From NCBI RefSeq assembly GCF_051622035.1, contig NC_135356.1, positions 11,311,579 to 11,375,578 of the forward strand: a stretch of 64,000 nucleotides of DNA. The letters run 5' to 3'. Shown here one piece after another: positions 35,043-46,809 of the stretch (position 1 is its first letter; every line of letters begins with the position of its first letter). The position numbers and the translations under genes were made by a program. The notes beneath the pieces were generated by a model. It was not told the origin of the DNA. It saw nothing but the letters and a program-made list of their open reading frames with translations, and made no database searches. The DNA comes from Arctopsyche grandis. Its lineage: Eukaryota; Arthropoda; Insecta; Trichoptera; Hydropsychidae.

Positions 35043-36441
35043 TTGAAGGGTTCCATGATAATTGACGTGCGAATTCGCTCTATTGTCACTTCTTATCTTA
35101 GTGATAGGAAGCAATTTGTTAGATATGGTATTTATGAATCTCCTTCATATTTTACGCGATCTGGTGTAACTCAGGGGTCCACCTTAGGCCCTTTATTATT
35201 TACTATAGTTATTAATAACCTCCCTAAAGTACTATGCAATGCTTCATGTCTCTTGTTTGCAGACGACGTTAAATTATTCTTTGCTATTAAGGATGAGAGG
35301 CAAGCCTCTCTCCTTCAAGCGGATATTAACGCTGTTTTAGAGTTCAGTTCCAGTTTAGGGCTTGAACTGAATACTAGTAAATGTGCCATTATGAGTTATG
35401 GACGTGCGAATTCGCTCTATTCCATTGGATCCGTATTGTTGAAGCGTGTGGAATCTATGGTCGACTTGGGTATCACTTTTGATCCTCAATTCACCTTTCA
35501 CAACCACATCAAGACAGTCGCTGACGTTTTCTTTCGTCGACTTGGATTTGTCTTGAGATATGCTAGATTATTCTCCAACCCCTCGTCTTCTCGCTTGCTT
35601 TTCAACTCGCTTGTTAGAAGTAAGCTAGAGTATAATGCGATTGTGTGGAATCCGCATGAAGCAAACTACTCTCTTATTATCGAAAAAGTGCAAAAAGCAT
35701 TTCTTCGTTTTCTTTATAAGAAAGAGTATGGGTACTACCCATATCTCTATCCTACTCCTTTCCTTTTGGGCATGCTTGGGTATAATTCCCTTGAACTTCG
35801 GAGAAACTTCTCGTTAATTCGTTTCGTTCTCCAGCTATTGCGTGGTAATACGTCATGCCCGTTGTTGCTGGAACAATTGGGACTTTATGTCCCTAATAAT
35901 TATGTGCGTGGTAGACATCATCATTTGATGGTTGTACCTGCAGCTCGCACAGTTCTTTTTCGAATGGCTCCTATTCCAAGAGCTATTCGACTTCTCAATG
36001 AAATCGTTACTGCCGTCCCTGAATGTGATATTTTCCACCTTGGGGAGCGTAGATTATCGGATGTTATTTTAACATATTTATCTGGTAACCTGCGCTCATC
36101 ATTACTTTCTTAATTTGAATGTGATGTATGAGTGGAATCTTAATCTACTCTTTTCCATTTGGGCCTCGCTGTGATTTTTTTTTTTATTCTTATTTTTTTG
36201 TTTTTATTTATTTTACTTTTTCTTTCTCCTTTGTACATTTTTATGTAGTATTTTAATTGTATTATTATTTTCCTTCTGTTACTTTTTTATTATTATTTTA
36301 TTCACCATGTTTTTCTGCTTTTTAATTTTTCTGTTTTTTACTAATTTTACTTGTATTTATATATTTGTTAAATGTAGGCCATTGTGGCGCATTAGGTTCT
36401 TCCTGTAATGCCACAATGGTCCAAAACTATTAATAAATATA
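35043..36441 (+). mobile_element. 5-prime-truncated jockey-like LINE with intact RT C-terminal frame
   Basis: One open frame, 35043-36113 (356 codons), encodes the C-terminal half of a non-LTR reverse transcriptase. It includes SYLSDRKQFV, SGVTQGSTLGPLLF, LFADDVKLF with the catalytic FADD box, LGLELNTSKC, and LGITFDPQFTF, followed by a conserved-looking tail. The N-terminal part, the endonuclease and ORF1 are missing, as expected of 5-prime truncation during insertion. The 3-prime UTR ends with the hairpin GCCATTGTGGC...GCCACAATGG at about 36380-36420 and an AATAAATATAA tail. The frame is undamaged, so this copy is relatively young. It abuts family A copy 4. Confidence 0.85.
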
Positions 36442-36450
36442 AGTACATAT

Positions 36451-36590
36451 AATTCCGCACAAAACGATCTCAATCATAAAATTTCTAGTACCCGAAAATT
36501 CCATTCATCGTGAACAGTCATACTAACAATAACTCTAGTGTCCGATTGTTGTATGCGTGATCGCAATGCGCGAAATAATCCGTTTACCAT
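36451..36590. mobile_element. MITE-like family A, copy 4
   Basis: Begins AATTCCGCACAAAACGATCT, contains CCCGAAAATTCCATTCATCG and CATACTAACAATAACTC, and ends GCGAAATAATCCGTTTACC. It is shortened internally relative to copy 3 and follows directly on the LINE tail. Confidence 0.65.
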
Positions 36591-36999
36591 TTTGGAGACA
36601 TAACCCCCCCCCCCCCCAATAACAGATTTCAGTCGGCTCCTCGATAACACGGATTCCAACAACACCTGCGACTCCCCCCTGAGAAAATGCAGGGCCGTGC
36701 CTAGGAGTTCGGCGTGTGCAAAATTAAATCAGCCAATAATAATTACAATATTAGGTAAACCGAACTTGAACGACAGCGATGCGACACTACGCAGTAAATT
36801 GACATAATCATTCGTTCGGTACCTCGGAGCAAGATGGACGAAACGGATGCTATTATAGTATCTTTGATATGCGAGGAAAAAGAAAAATCGAGAAAAACCA
36901 AAAGATTATGGCTACATGTTAATTTAAAGTCACTATATGAAGAAGGAGACTAATTGTCGCAAGGCAACCCCCACTCAACGACACTTGCGTCACGTCGCG

Positions 37000-37055
37000 A
37001 ACGACACTTTGCGTCAAAGTTGATCGGAAAGTCAACTTTGACGCAAGGTGTCGTT
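37000..37055. repeat. 24-nt-arm hairpin inside a possible foldback element
   Basis: The arms 37000-37023 (AACGACACTTTGCGTCAAAG...) and 37032-37055 are reverse complements with one mismatch and an 8-nt loop. The wider region 36755-37146 repeats GCGACACT and GTCGC words and may be one element; its ends were not settled. Confidence 0.6.
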
Positions 37056-37571
37056 CTACGCCATGCGACTGTCGCGCAGTGCGTTATGTCTCATACAATA
37101 GAAGTGTCGGATCGTTCAGTTGTCGCATAGTGCGGTCAGACCTTTAAGCCCCACTTCCTGACCATTTTTTCGTTTCTGATTTTATTTCTTCGTATGAATT
37201 TCGTAATTTACTAACATTCTCATATATACGATTTAACACCAAACTGGCAAATTAAATAAATTAAATTAATCAAAACACTAAATTAGGATCTCGTTTCTGC
37301 AATATTTTCGTACTCGAGCGGCTACTCATTTGTAATTGATCGTATAACTAAATGTGTCATACGTAGCTTAGCTTATATAGCATCAAATATGATCCATACT
37401 TACTTGGCTTTTGTTGGAATACGTGAGAAAGTGTTTTGTCATTTTCTGTTCTGTTCTGTTTCAATATTCGATATTATTTTAGATGGATGATAATATTTTT
37501 TTCATATTGAGTGTTTAAAAATTTGGACCGTTGTCGAGCATGGGCCGTGATGCTTTGCATCACTCTGCGCG

Positions 37572-37768
37572 GTTCGGTGATTATTGGTCACAAAGCGCTC
37601 GCCCAAAAGTCACTAAAATCTCTATAACGAGACATCCGGCATCCGAAAAGTCCATCATACTAACGATAACTATCATACTAACGAGAAATAGAGTGCCAAA
37701 TATTCCGTATTCGCGATATTCATGGCAAGAATTGTCTTTTGGGTGATCGCAATGTTCAATAATCCAAT
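37572..37768. mobile_element. MITE-like family A, copy 5
   Basis: Nearest to copy 1: GGTGATTATTGGTCACAAAG at the left, ACTAAAATCTCTATAACG, two CATACTAACGA words, and a CAATAATCCAATTACC end. Confidence 0.7.
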
Positions 37769-37779
37769 TACCCTCTGCA

Positions 37780-38480
37780 CAATGGTAGCTACGCCACCCG
37801 GACATAACAACACGTACGGACATCACAAAATTTTACAAATTGTATGTTTATTTCAATAAAAAATAGTGTTTTATATTAAAATAATACACAATTTAAATTA
37901 AATATTTTTAACAGCGCTTTATAATTATAATATTGTTATACGTTGAAATAATTTTTTCTTATTATATTTAAAAAAAAAAAAAAAAGATTTGCCTGTGGTG
38001 GGGCTGAAGTTCCTCCACTGTGATTCTCTTCTGAAAATATGCAAAATATAAAACAAAATTGTTATTAATCATAATGATTGCAGCGGAAGTCGTTACACTA
38101 TTGTGCTATTATATGTATTATAGTAGTGTGTGTGCCCTTGAGAGTGACTATCATAATTGTAGAGAATTCGTAGAATTTATACAGTGAGCAGAAATAGAAT
38201 TGCCTGTTGGTCAAGTGTTTAATTAATACGTACATAGGTAAATTTAATTTAACACACATTAAGCGGGCAAATTTTTTTTGCGGTGACCAGCTGTAGCGAT
38301 CGAAAACACAAGATGATGCGAATAAATACAATAGGTTATAAAAATCGCTATTCAAAAAAAAAAATTTTTTTGTGAACCAAAGCTATTCAAAATAAAAAAA
38401 AATATATATGTAAAAAATATCGAAAACACGCGCGATAGACCAAATAACGACCGACAGAAACAAAACCCCGCCCGTTACCA
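37780..38480. other. AT-rich intergenic stretch
   Basis: I see nothing beyond poly-A runs near 37970-37985 and 38355-38365. No gene supported. Confidence 0.4.
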
Positions 38481-38489
38481 TTTCAATCT

Positions 38490-39035
38490 CTTGAATCTTT
38501 AATCTACTATGTCCCCTACCCTTGTCATACTTTCACCCACGTATCCCGTTCCCTGTCTTTCCTCGTTATGCCGAGCATACAGCGTTCCATATTTCTTTGG
38601 GTGTATTGGCCTTTCTGTAGAATCTTGGTGTTCAATATCCAAGTTTCATATTCATACGTCATCACTAGTCACCGGAGCTTGAGGGGGGCGTGTATTGTAC
38701 AAAGGTTGTAAATGCATTGTTAAAGGTTTGCCGAACAATGGATAGCACTGTGACTATCCTACCTCTAGTCATCACTAGAGACAGGACCGGAAGCGTGCCT
38801 TTCTTTGTTTATTGTTCGCCGTGCATTGTTCATTTTTATGATGAACTTTTTTTTTGCACTTGTTATTGTCAATTTCTATTGTTAACCTTTTTTTGCTCTC
38901 TAGCTTTGTAGGAACAATTGTAATGAACCTTCTTTCCTGGAAAATATCCCATTTAGCACGATGAACGCCTACTGCTAAGACGCATTGATATAAGATTTTT
39001 TTCTTCTGGCAGAGTGGCATTTTTTATTTAAAAAC
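38490..39035 (-). pseudogene. RTE-type LINE fragment split by a foldback insertion
   Basis: The minus strand at 38655-38500 reads TATGAATATGAAACTTGG, ATTGAACACCAAGATTC and CTCGGCATAACGAGG, close to 43820-43925. The preceding part of the same LINE, AAAAATGCCACTCTGCC and ATATCAATGCGTCTTAGC, lies at 39020-38965. Between the two are foldback family B sequences (about 38659-38950), so a later insertion split the LINE. Confidence 0.65.
38659..38950. mobile_element. Foldback family B, copies 1 and 2 (joined)
   Basis: Two family B units share a CATCACTAGAG junction near 38770. The first has GTTGTAAATGCATTGTTAAAGG and TTTGCCGAAC; the second has GGACCGGAAGCGTGCC, TTTGTTTATTGTTCG, TTTTATGATGAAC and a GCTCTCTAGCTTTG stretch. 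Confidence 0.55.
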
Positions 39036-41188
39036 AATATTTTGTTGTTTTTAAACAAAACAAGTTTTGACCTTCAGTTGCATTTTATCACTGAATCACA
39101 CGTTGTCCATTAAAAAAGTGGTTTGGCAAGTGCATTTGTACCTAATAAAACAGAGACAGTATTTGACTATTTTTAAAATATTTTTTAGATGTCATTTTCG
39201 ATGGAGACTGAATATTTCAATCCATCTATGAGACAAAAAAGTGTACTGGTTTTATCTCACGTCATCTGTGTAAAAATAGCAAATATTAACTAATTTCAGA
39301 GAAAATGCGTCATGGGAGGTTGGCTTAAATATTGCATATATATATATTGCATATTATGACTATAGTTATATCTTATATAGATTATAGTTCGAATTCCATT
39401 GCAATTTTTATAAATTGAAATTTTAGATAAATATTTACGACAGATGAATAGATAAAACCAAATATACTTATCAAATTTTTAATTCACGATATTGTGTGAA
39501 ATTGCTATTCAAATAAAAATGATCTAATGGAATATTTGAGACATGACAATCGTTTTCGATATGTCCGGGGATTTTTCGCTATCTTTTCTGTAACTATCTT
39601 GTATATGTATGTATGTACACTGTATTCTGTACATTATGTAGAACGTTGCAATATTGCTCGATACTTCACCATAGACGATCGTATAGGAGTGCACTAATTA
39701 ATACTTCTATCCAAGATCTTCAGCACCTACAGGTTCGATCAAAATTTTCAATTTTACGATCTTATTCAGTTTTGTTTGTATAAAAACTATATATATTTTT
39801 TAATACTATAATTCTCAAATGACAATACGAAATATTATAAGAACGGCAAATTTTAATTACAATGTACATACAACCATTTTGTTTTTAAAATATACATGTC
39901 TGGAAATGCTCTTCTTTATCTTGCACATTCATAATTATTCAATACAATCTCTAAATTATTAACTTCAATGACCTTATAGCTCAGGGCTGGTTAAGACGTT
40001 GGTTATTCGTGATTTAAAGATTCAGAACACTATTATATTATGTTTTAATTTTAGGTTAGAAGCTGTGTTTTGTAAATCTTATCTAGGAAATCACCAAAAA
40101 AAGATGAAATAGAAAATATCTCATTTTCAACTTCTGATATAAGGCTTTTCGCTGTGTTTTTTAATTTGTCAATGATGAACGCGGTTTTCATTATTGTCAA
40201 GTATTTTTTTAGTTGTTTATTAATCAAATTAATTCGTGGGAGAAACCACTTTGAAGTTTTTCACCACTTTGAAGTTTTTCACTTAAATCTTTATGGCTTA
40301 TTGGCTGAAAACATATATAACGTAATCAATTGATTCACAAAGACGTTGAAAACACTACTATCAAAACTTAGCCATCTAATGTGGTTCTAATTAAGCAATA
40401 TATTATGTTTTTCGTTATCGATTTCACACTTAAATCACACTAACAAGTTTGAGAATTAATGGTATTAATTGCATTCAATTCCATATCTTCCATACATTTA
40501 ATTATAACTTTGCTAACTAGCACTTCTATGTACATTAGTACATACATATATGCACAATACAATGCATACTAAATATTTCAGTCTTCGTTAACACTTGCCA
40601 CACTGTGATGGATAGTGAGTGACCAGGAATTTTATTTTATTTCTCCAAATATACTGAATGAAGGGTCTTCATATTTTATGTATTCATTATCAAAACCTCT
40701 ATGATTCGAATTGTTTCATTACGAAATAAAAACATCGATTAACATCAATAGAAATAATTATTTTCGCGGGAAGCCCCTTGTACACGTGCCTCACACATGT
40801 GAAAGAGAGGGGGAATCAGGACGCGCCGCTCTCAACGGTCAGTATGAAAATGATATCCGCCTTGGAATGACGAGGGCTTGGTTTCAGCCGCTATTTTTTT
40901 CTTTGTTGCACTTATTTTATATTATTCAAAGTTTAATACATGAGAAAATGATCCTTTATTTTAACTTAAAAAACACATTTTTAACTGGATATTTGGCGTC
41001 CAGCACTGTGGTTAGCGTTTTTTCTTAGCACAGTAAGGCAATTGTTAAACAATTTGAATTCCCCTTTTATTTCTTTCTTCATAACTGCACAGCACACAAA
41101 TTGTGCGTTGATACTTTGTTACTTAATTGAATCCGCCTTAAGAGGGCTGTACATCCGAAACCTTAATTTTGTTGCCGTTCCTTTCTTC
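39036..41188. other. AT-rich intergenic stretch
   Basis: No gene, RNA or paired repeat ends recognised. A slightly GC-richer block near 40780-40890 has no convincing coding frame. Confidence 0.4.
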
Positions 41189-41254
41189 GATATATATATT
41201 GAGTGAATGCGACAATATATATATATATTGTCGCATTCACTCAATATATATATC
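41189..41254. repeat. Perfect 66-bp palindrome
   Basis: Positions 41189-41221 and 41222-41254 are exact reverse complements with no spacer. Each arm is GATATATATATTGAGTGAAT followed by GCGACAATATATA. The non-TA core TTGAGTGAATGCGACAA is matched fully, so this is more than chance in a TA run. Confidence 0.97.
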
Positions 41255-42054
41255 AATATATATACAAGCATATTTTCTAAAGACAATGATAATGTAATTA
41301 AGGAATGATAGCTACTGAGTACAAATCAGTCAAAGTTTTGTTATTGAATTTAATTGAGTAATATCAATTTTTCGAGAATCGAGAATTACTATCATGGCAA
41401 ATATCAAAATTAATTCTGAACATTATTTTTTTATTGAAATCACTGCCAAATAAATAAAACAAAAAATATCAGACCTATTAAATATTAAACCACATCTTGA
41501 CAAATAAAAATTCTATATATTTTTTTTTGTTCTTTATATACATATATGTATATGAAAATATTTCAGTAATTTTACGAATGTGTATGTAGTTATATAATCG
41601 ATATTTTCACGAACAAACATTCACCGGTTTGAGAAAGATATTTTCTGTGCAACTATGCACGTATTTTTTTTAAAATCGACCGTTAAATAAGCACGCTGGA
41701 CTCTTGTCGTGGGTGTAAAAAAGAAGCGATTTTATAGATATTTGGTGGCTCCTAGCTCCTATAAAAAATAACTAATCAAAAAAATAAAAGCACAGATGCA
41801 TGCCAATGGTGGATATCCATAGCATATTAAAAAATAATTTTTCTAGTGCCATAATTGAGGAAGGCAGAAGTGTAATACGTTTGTATGGACAAGGCGCTGA
41901 TGTCCTCTTAGCCCTCTTAATATATCATTATTAATATGAATTGCAATCGGACGGTCCTTCATTAAAGTCTGGAAAAGAAAATTTTCAATAAACTCACATA
42001 TTCGAACATCGGAGTATTTTGCAAATACTGAAATTTTGGTTAGTTTATTATCGG

Positions 42055-42224
42055 CAAACGGATTGCTACGAAAATCGCGAATATCGAATAATCTGGAACT
42101 CGAGTTCTCGTTAGTATGATAGTTCGTTTGTGTAACTCTCGATGGATGGAATTTTCGGGTGCCAGATGTTCCGTGATCGAGATTTTAGTGACGTTTGCGA
42201 GATCGCTTTTTACGGAATAATTAT
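42055..42224. mobile_element. MITE-like family A, copy 6 (opposite orientation)
   Basis: Reads in reverse relative to copy 3: CGGATTGCTACGAAAATCGC, GAACTCGAGTTCTCGTTAG, TATGATAGTTCG, CTCTCGATGGATGG, then CCGTGATCGAGATTTTAGTG and GCGAGATCGCTTTTTACGG. Confidence 0.7.
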
Positions 42225-42987
42225 CAAACCTTTATTGTCATGTCATTACTTTGGTCAGCTGATGCCGGTGGCCGCACATGAGAGCCACTGATATACATAG
42301 AATATACCACACTAAAGAATATTTTTCGTACTGCTGTCTACGTGCAGTTGCTGGTCTGTGCTGTGCTAGTATCAACAAACCTTTAATCATCATATTATGG
42401 TAATATTTTTCGAATAATAAAGATATTTTTTTTATGAAATTGCAATTATGATTGAGTATATTGCTGTGTGGGTTTCAACAGATGACTACTTTTGTGATTA
42501 CGTATAGTTTTCCTAAGTGCATATATGTACATAGGCACAGGACATTGTTTAAAATCAATTATTTTTTATTATTTAACATTCCCTTGATACGGTTCCCTTT
42601 ATACTATGTATATGTACATTCAATTGTATTTTATTTTGAGAGGAAGGGGCACCGCTTATAATTTTTTAGGGAAATCCCTAGCCGACTCTGATTGCAACTG
42701 TTATCAGTATAGCGAATGTAAATTATATTGTATGATTATTCTCATCGAACAATGTAAACTTTGAACATTTGTATAATCTATTAACTCATAGTCAGAACTA
42801 ATCAATTTATTTGAGTACGCATATTGAAAGATAAAACCACCGAGACAAATGATTTAAGTCGTCCCTATATTAAGAAAAATATTAATATTATAACTATCAA
42901 TAGTAATATATATGTAGGTACATATGTACATACTTGCTAGTTTAAATATATTATTAGATACAGCACTCTCTAATTTACAATATTTTT

Positions 42988-43095
42988 GGTTTATTTTATT
43001 TATTTATTTATTTTAAACAGACCATTGTGGCATAACAGGAATTCCTAAAGCGCCACAATGGTCAAAAAATATAACACAAAAAAGAAAAAAAACAA
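42988..43095 (-). mobile_element. LINE 3-prime hairpin copy 2 (minus strand)
   Basis: On the minus strand: TGTTATATTTTTTGACC, then GACCATTGTGGC, a loop holding AGGAATTCCT, GCCACAATGGTC, TGTTTAAAATAAAT and an (AAAT)n tail. This is a 3-prime fragment of a LINE related to that at 35043; no reverse-transcriptase frame is attached. Confidence 0.7.
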
Positions 43096-43429
43096 AATAA
43101 CAATTAAACATAAACATAAATACATCCATACATACATAAAAAATAGCATTTATAATAACAGATAAAATAAAAATATCAAATAAAATATGATTAAGTGTAT
43201 TCAAATGACGTCTCTTATTGTATGTGTACATGTACATATATTATTGTATCGATTAAACGGAAACGGTATCTATTTTTTTAAAAGGGATGTTATCTGTAAG
43301 ATAATGAAATACTAATCAAAATCGAATTCGTCGATATTTTTTCGATATAACGATTTATATCAATGGCGGATTTGCTCTGCTAGGGGCCCGAGATATATGC
43401 ATATAGTTATTCAATGTGGTAATTGAGAG

Positions 43430-44475
43430 AGGAATGGAACACAGCAGTAGTGAAAAACAACGGTCGCATCTTGAATCATCTTCGGTACGCAGACGATATA
43501 GTTTTAGTTCGCGATCCAGCTACTTAACAGACTAACACAGCTGGACAGGGATTAAAAATTAACGTAGATAAGACCAAACTAGTATTCAATAGTTATTGCA
43601 TGCCTGATAGCATCTCATTAGATGATAAACCAGTAGAAGTAGTAAATAGTTATTTATATTTAGGTCAAATAATTGACATGTCCGGTTGGAAAGATGAAGA
43701 GATAAAGAGACGTATGAAATTGGGATGGAGTGCATTTGGACGAATGAATGTTTTTAAATCAAAAATGCCGCTCTGCCCGAAGAAAAAGATTTTCTATCAA
43801 TGCGTTTTGCCAGTGATGACGTATGGATGTGAAACTTGGATATTGAACGCCAAGATGCTACACAAAGTCCAGTGCACCCAAAGAAGTATGGAACGTTGTG
43901 TGCTCGGCATAACGAAATACGTGGGTGAAAGTATGACAAGCGTAGTGGACATAGGAGATTAAAGAGTTAAGAGATTGAAATGGTAATGGGCGGGTCACGT
44001 GGCTAGAAGAATGGATGAAAGGTGAACAAAAGAAGTGAAAGAACAGAATGTAAAAGGGTAAAAGAAAGACCACAGGGAAGATGGGTAGACGAAATTAGAA
44101 AAATGTGTGGGGTGAGACGGATGAAAGTTGTGCAAAACAGAGACGAGTGGAAGCGTGCTGGAGAGACCTTCATCCAGCAGTGGATGGTGAGTGGCTGTAG
44201 ATGATAGACGAAATTTTGTTATGATATATTTGAAAATTCACAACATTGCAAAAACGCAACCTTCAGAACGAATGTTTAATTAATTCAGATTAAAATCAAC
44301 GGTTTTCAGCATTCGTTAAAGAAATTCTTCATCAAAATTCGAAAGCAATGTACATACATACATATTCTTTCATTTTATTTAAGAGGATAGCCCTCTATTT
44401 CACTGCTCTGTTCTTTAGATTTAATTATATTCTATAGTCGCCAACGTCCGGATGCAGACAAGGCATTAAGAAGAA
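43430..44475 (+). pseudogene. RTE-type LINE, broken reverse transcriptase
   Basis: Successive frames read ILNHLRYADDIVLV (YADD box), GLKINVDKTKLVFNS, EVVNSYLYLGQIIDMSG, then KKIFYQCVLPVMTYGCETW at 43781-43837, MERCVLGI, WAGHVARRMDER and a final CAAAACAGAGACGAGTGG block. Stops at several points, for example after VVDIGD at 43962, show that it is dead. The end near 44460 is an AAGAAGAAGAAGAA tail. Residues 43600-43962 form the longest intact piece. Confidence 0.8.
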
Positions 44476-44819
44476 GAAGAATATTCTATAATTGCCTTTA
44501 GTCTTTTTTTTTTGTAATATTTTTTTGATTTAGTTGCTTTTGCCAATGAAAATGGTTCACTATTGTCAATTACTGTTGTCAACCTTTTATTCTCTTTAGC
44601 GTTGTAGGACAATGGTAACAATGTCTGCCGATCCCGATTATAACTAGGGACCGGCAGACATAATTGCCGACGGAAGCCTTGGAAGCGTCCATTTTTTTAC
44701 AAGTCTCTTTTATATTTCACTTCGCTAATTATATTACTCTTGTAAAGTAAACATACGTATAACGAATCATATTTACATATTTTACGGTCATCCACACCTA
44801 CACCCTTCACCCTTCGCCT

Positions 44820-44960
44820 CATCACTAGAGTACGGATAGCCAAGGTGCCGCTCATTGTTGTAAATGCTTTGTAAAAAAGGTTCGGCAAACCTTTAACAAT
44901 GCATTTACAACATTTGAACAATAAACGGCACCTTGGTTATCCGGGCTCTACAGTCATCAC
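44820..44960. mobile_element. Foldback family B, copy 3
   Basis: CATCACTAGAG at the left and GCTCTACAGTCATCAC at the right are inverted ends. Nested inside are GGATAGCCAAGGTGCCG with its inverse CGGCACCTTGGTTATCC, and GTTGTAAATG with CATTTACAAC, so nearly the whole 141 bp can fold on itself. Confidence 0.75.
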
Positions 44961-45344
44961 CTTGCGCCTACGCAAGCCTCCCTTTACTCGCCGACAACCT
45001 TTTCACCCCTCCACCCCCATACGTCGTAAGTTTTCAGTAAGTCTTTACATAGTAGCGCAAGAGTAAATTGCAAACATTGTTGGTCAATAGCGAATATATG
45101 CGAAGATGCGCAATGCATATCGGAGAAAGTAATTAGTGTACGACGTACACATTGCTTTGGGAAGCACGACATATGACATCGTTAAGACCAACAATGAGTG
45201 TTTCAGTGTTTTGTTCGTTGATCGTCCCCTTTTCTTCTCCCCCCTCGCCGTCCCCGACTATCTCGGCCGCCTTCGGCTATTTACGTCAATTTCCGAAATC
45301 GGGGGGGGGGGGGGGGTATGGACCGATGCGAGCGGAATTATCAT

Positions 45345-45590
45345 TCTGCAATGAGTCAGTCGTGTGTCGTCAGTGAACCGGTTGGTGTGTTACGAAAGTG
45401 GAACTCAATGTAATTGTAAGTGTTTTGGCGATGTTGAAGGTAATTTGCTCACGTTCTGTTGGCAATTAACCGGATATAATTAACTTTTAAAAAGTTTAAA
45501 CATTGCTCTACTATGAATATCTTAAACCCGATAGTACCGATAAAAATGCGGGAAATTCGCTGATATATGAAAAAGGTCTATATCACAAAG
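45345..45590. repeat. Unclassified repeat family D, copy 1
   Basis: TGCAATGAGTCAGTCG, GTGTGTTACGAAAGTGG, ACTCAATGTAATT, CGTTCTGTTGG, then TTTTAAAAAGTTTAAACATTG and GCGGGAAATTCGC. The same order recurs at 50397 and partly at 50815. Just to its left, 45301-45316 is a run of G. Confidence 0.6.
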
Positions 45591-45629
45591 TCAAAGAGTC
45601 AAATTTCATTAATTATTTTTTTTAGAACT

Positions 45630-46105
45630 AGCCCGTGGGTCACTAAGTCAGTCAAGTCATTTGAAGGGGGTGGGGGGGTTAAAAGAATACTTATAAATTT
45701 GGAAATCCAATGATTTGTTAACAGATTAACAGTTTAACAGTTGATCCCCCAAAAGGGATTGTGTTTTCATTTTTTATTTTATTATACTTTTACAAGTAAA
45801 GAGCAAAAATGAATGTCAACTTCAAAAAAAAATATTAAGACCTCTTGAATTTATGAAGTTGATGGCTTTTATTACAACTTTTATGAAACTTGCTGATGTA
45901 TTATACGATGAAATTCAATCGATGAATGTCTAATAGTTTGCTTCAGCTGCTGAATAAAACCAATATCTTTTTCTCACCACATTGGAAGCACCGTCTGTTA
46001 CAGAAACAATTTGCTGTAAGTTAATATCCATTTCTTTAAATGTATTATTTATTAAAACTTATTGGGTCAGTGTCTGACCCACGGGTCATAGGTTCACCAT
46101 CACTA
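45630..46105 (-). pseudogene. hAT transposase fragment 1
   Basis: The minus strand begins with the hAT-like end TAGTGATGGTGAACC and encodes, in shifted frames, VTDGASNVV (TDGAP-type catalytic block), GFIQQLKQ then IEFHRIIHQQ (the HC/HR-IIHQ block) and KAINFINSRGLN. Stops and a frameshift show that it is inactive. The C-terminal part is missing. Confidence 0.65.
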
Positions 46106-46234
46106 GTTTTAGGCGGTGGAGTGTGCTTTTTCCAGGAAAGAGGTCGTTTTGGGATGTATTTTCTAGGAAACAGGGCTAACTACAAAGCTAGCTGACCATC
46201 GCCTATCAGTGATGGCCCAGCCATCACTGATAGG

Positions 46235-46577
46235 CCATCACTAGAGGTCGGACCGGAAGCGTGCCGTTCTTTGTTTATTGTTCGTTGTGCATTGTTCATT
46301 TTTATGATGAACCTTTGTTAAAGGTTCGCCGAACCTTTTTTTATTGCACTCTGGCTTTGTGAATAGACCCAAAATGCCGTGATTCCTGGAAAAAGCACGC
46401 TCTCTATCCGCCCTTTAGCCATCACTAGTGGCTGGATAGACAGCGCACCGTGTATTGTTCAATTGTTGTAAAAGGTTCGTCCAACCTTTTTTTTGTACTC
46501 TAGCTTTGTAAATAGAGCTAAGCCGCCCCGATTCCGGGAAAAAGCACGGTGTCTATCCGCAGTCTAGCCATCACTGG
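46235..46577. mobile_element. Foldback family B, copies 4 and 5 (tandem)
   Basis: Two units separated by TAGCCATCACTAGTGGCTGG near 46417-46436. Both carry GGTTCG(C/T)C, CTTTTTT, TA(C/T)TCTAGCTTTG or its variant, CC(G/T)(T/C)GATTCC, GGAAAAAGCACG and CTATCCGC. The outer ends read CCATCACTAG and TAGCCATCACTGG. Confidence 0.6.
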
Positions 46578-46699
46578 TCTATATTATTTATAATATAGAC
46601 CAATGTATTTATAATATATACCAATGTATAGTCTAATGTATTTTTTTTATGTATTATTGATGAGTATATTATTTTCGTTATGTATTAATTTATGTTCAA

Positions 46700-46800
46700 T
46701 TGTTATTTTGTTTTTTTTTGTGTTATATTTTTTGACCATTGTGGCGCTTAAGGAATTCCTGTTATGCCACAATGGTCTGTTTAGAATAAAATAAATAAAT
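46700..46800 (+). mobile_element. LINE 3-prime hairpin copy 3
   Basis: TGTTATATTTTTTGACC, GACCATTGTGGCGC, AGGAATTCCT, GCCACAATGGTC, TGTTTAGAATAAAATAAATAAAT. It abuts the end of hAT fragment 2. Confidence 0.7.
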
Positions 46801-46809
46801 ATTATCGTC

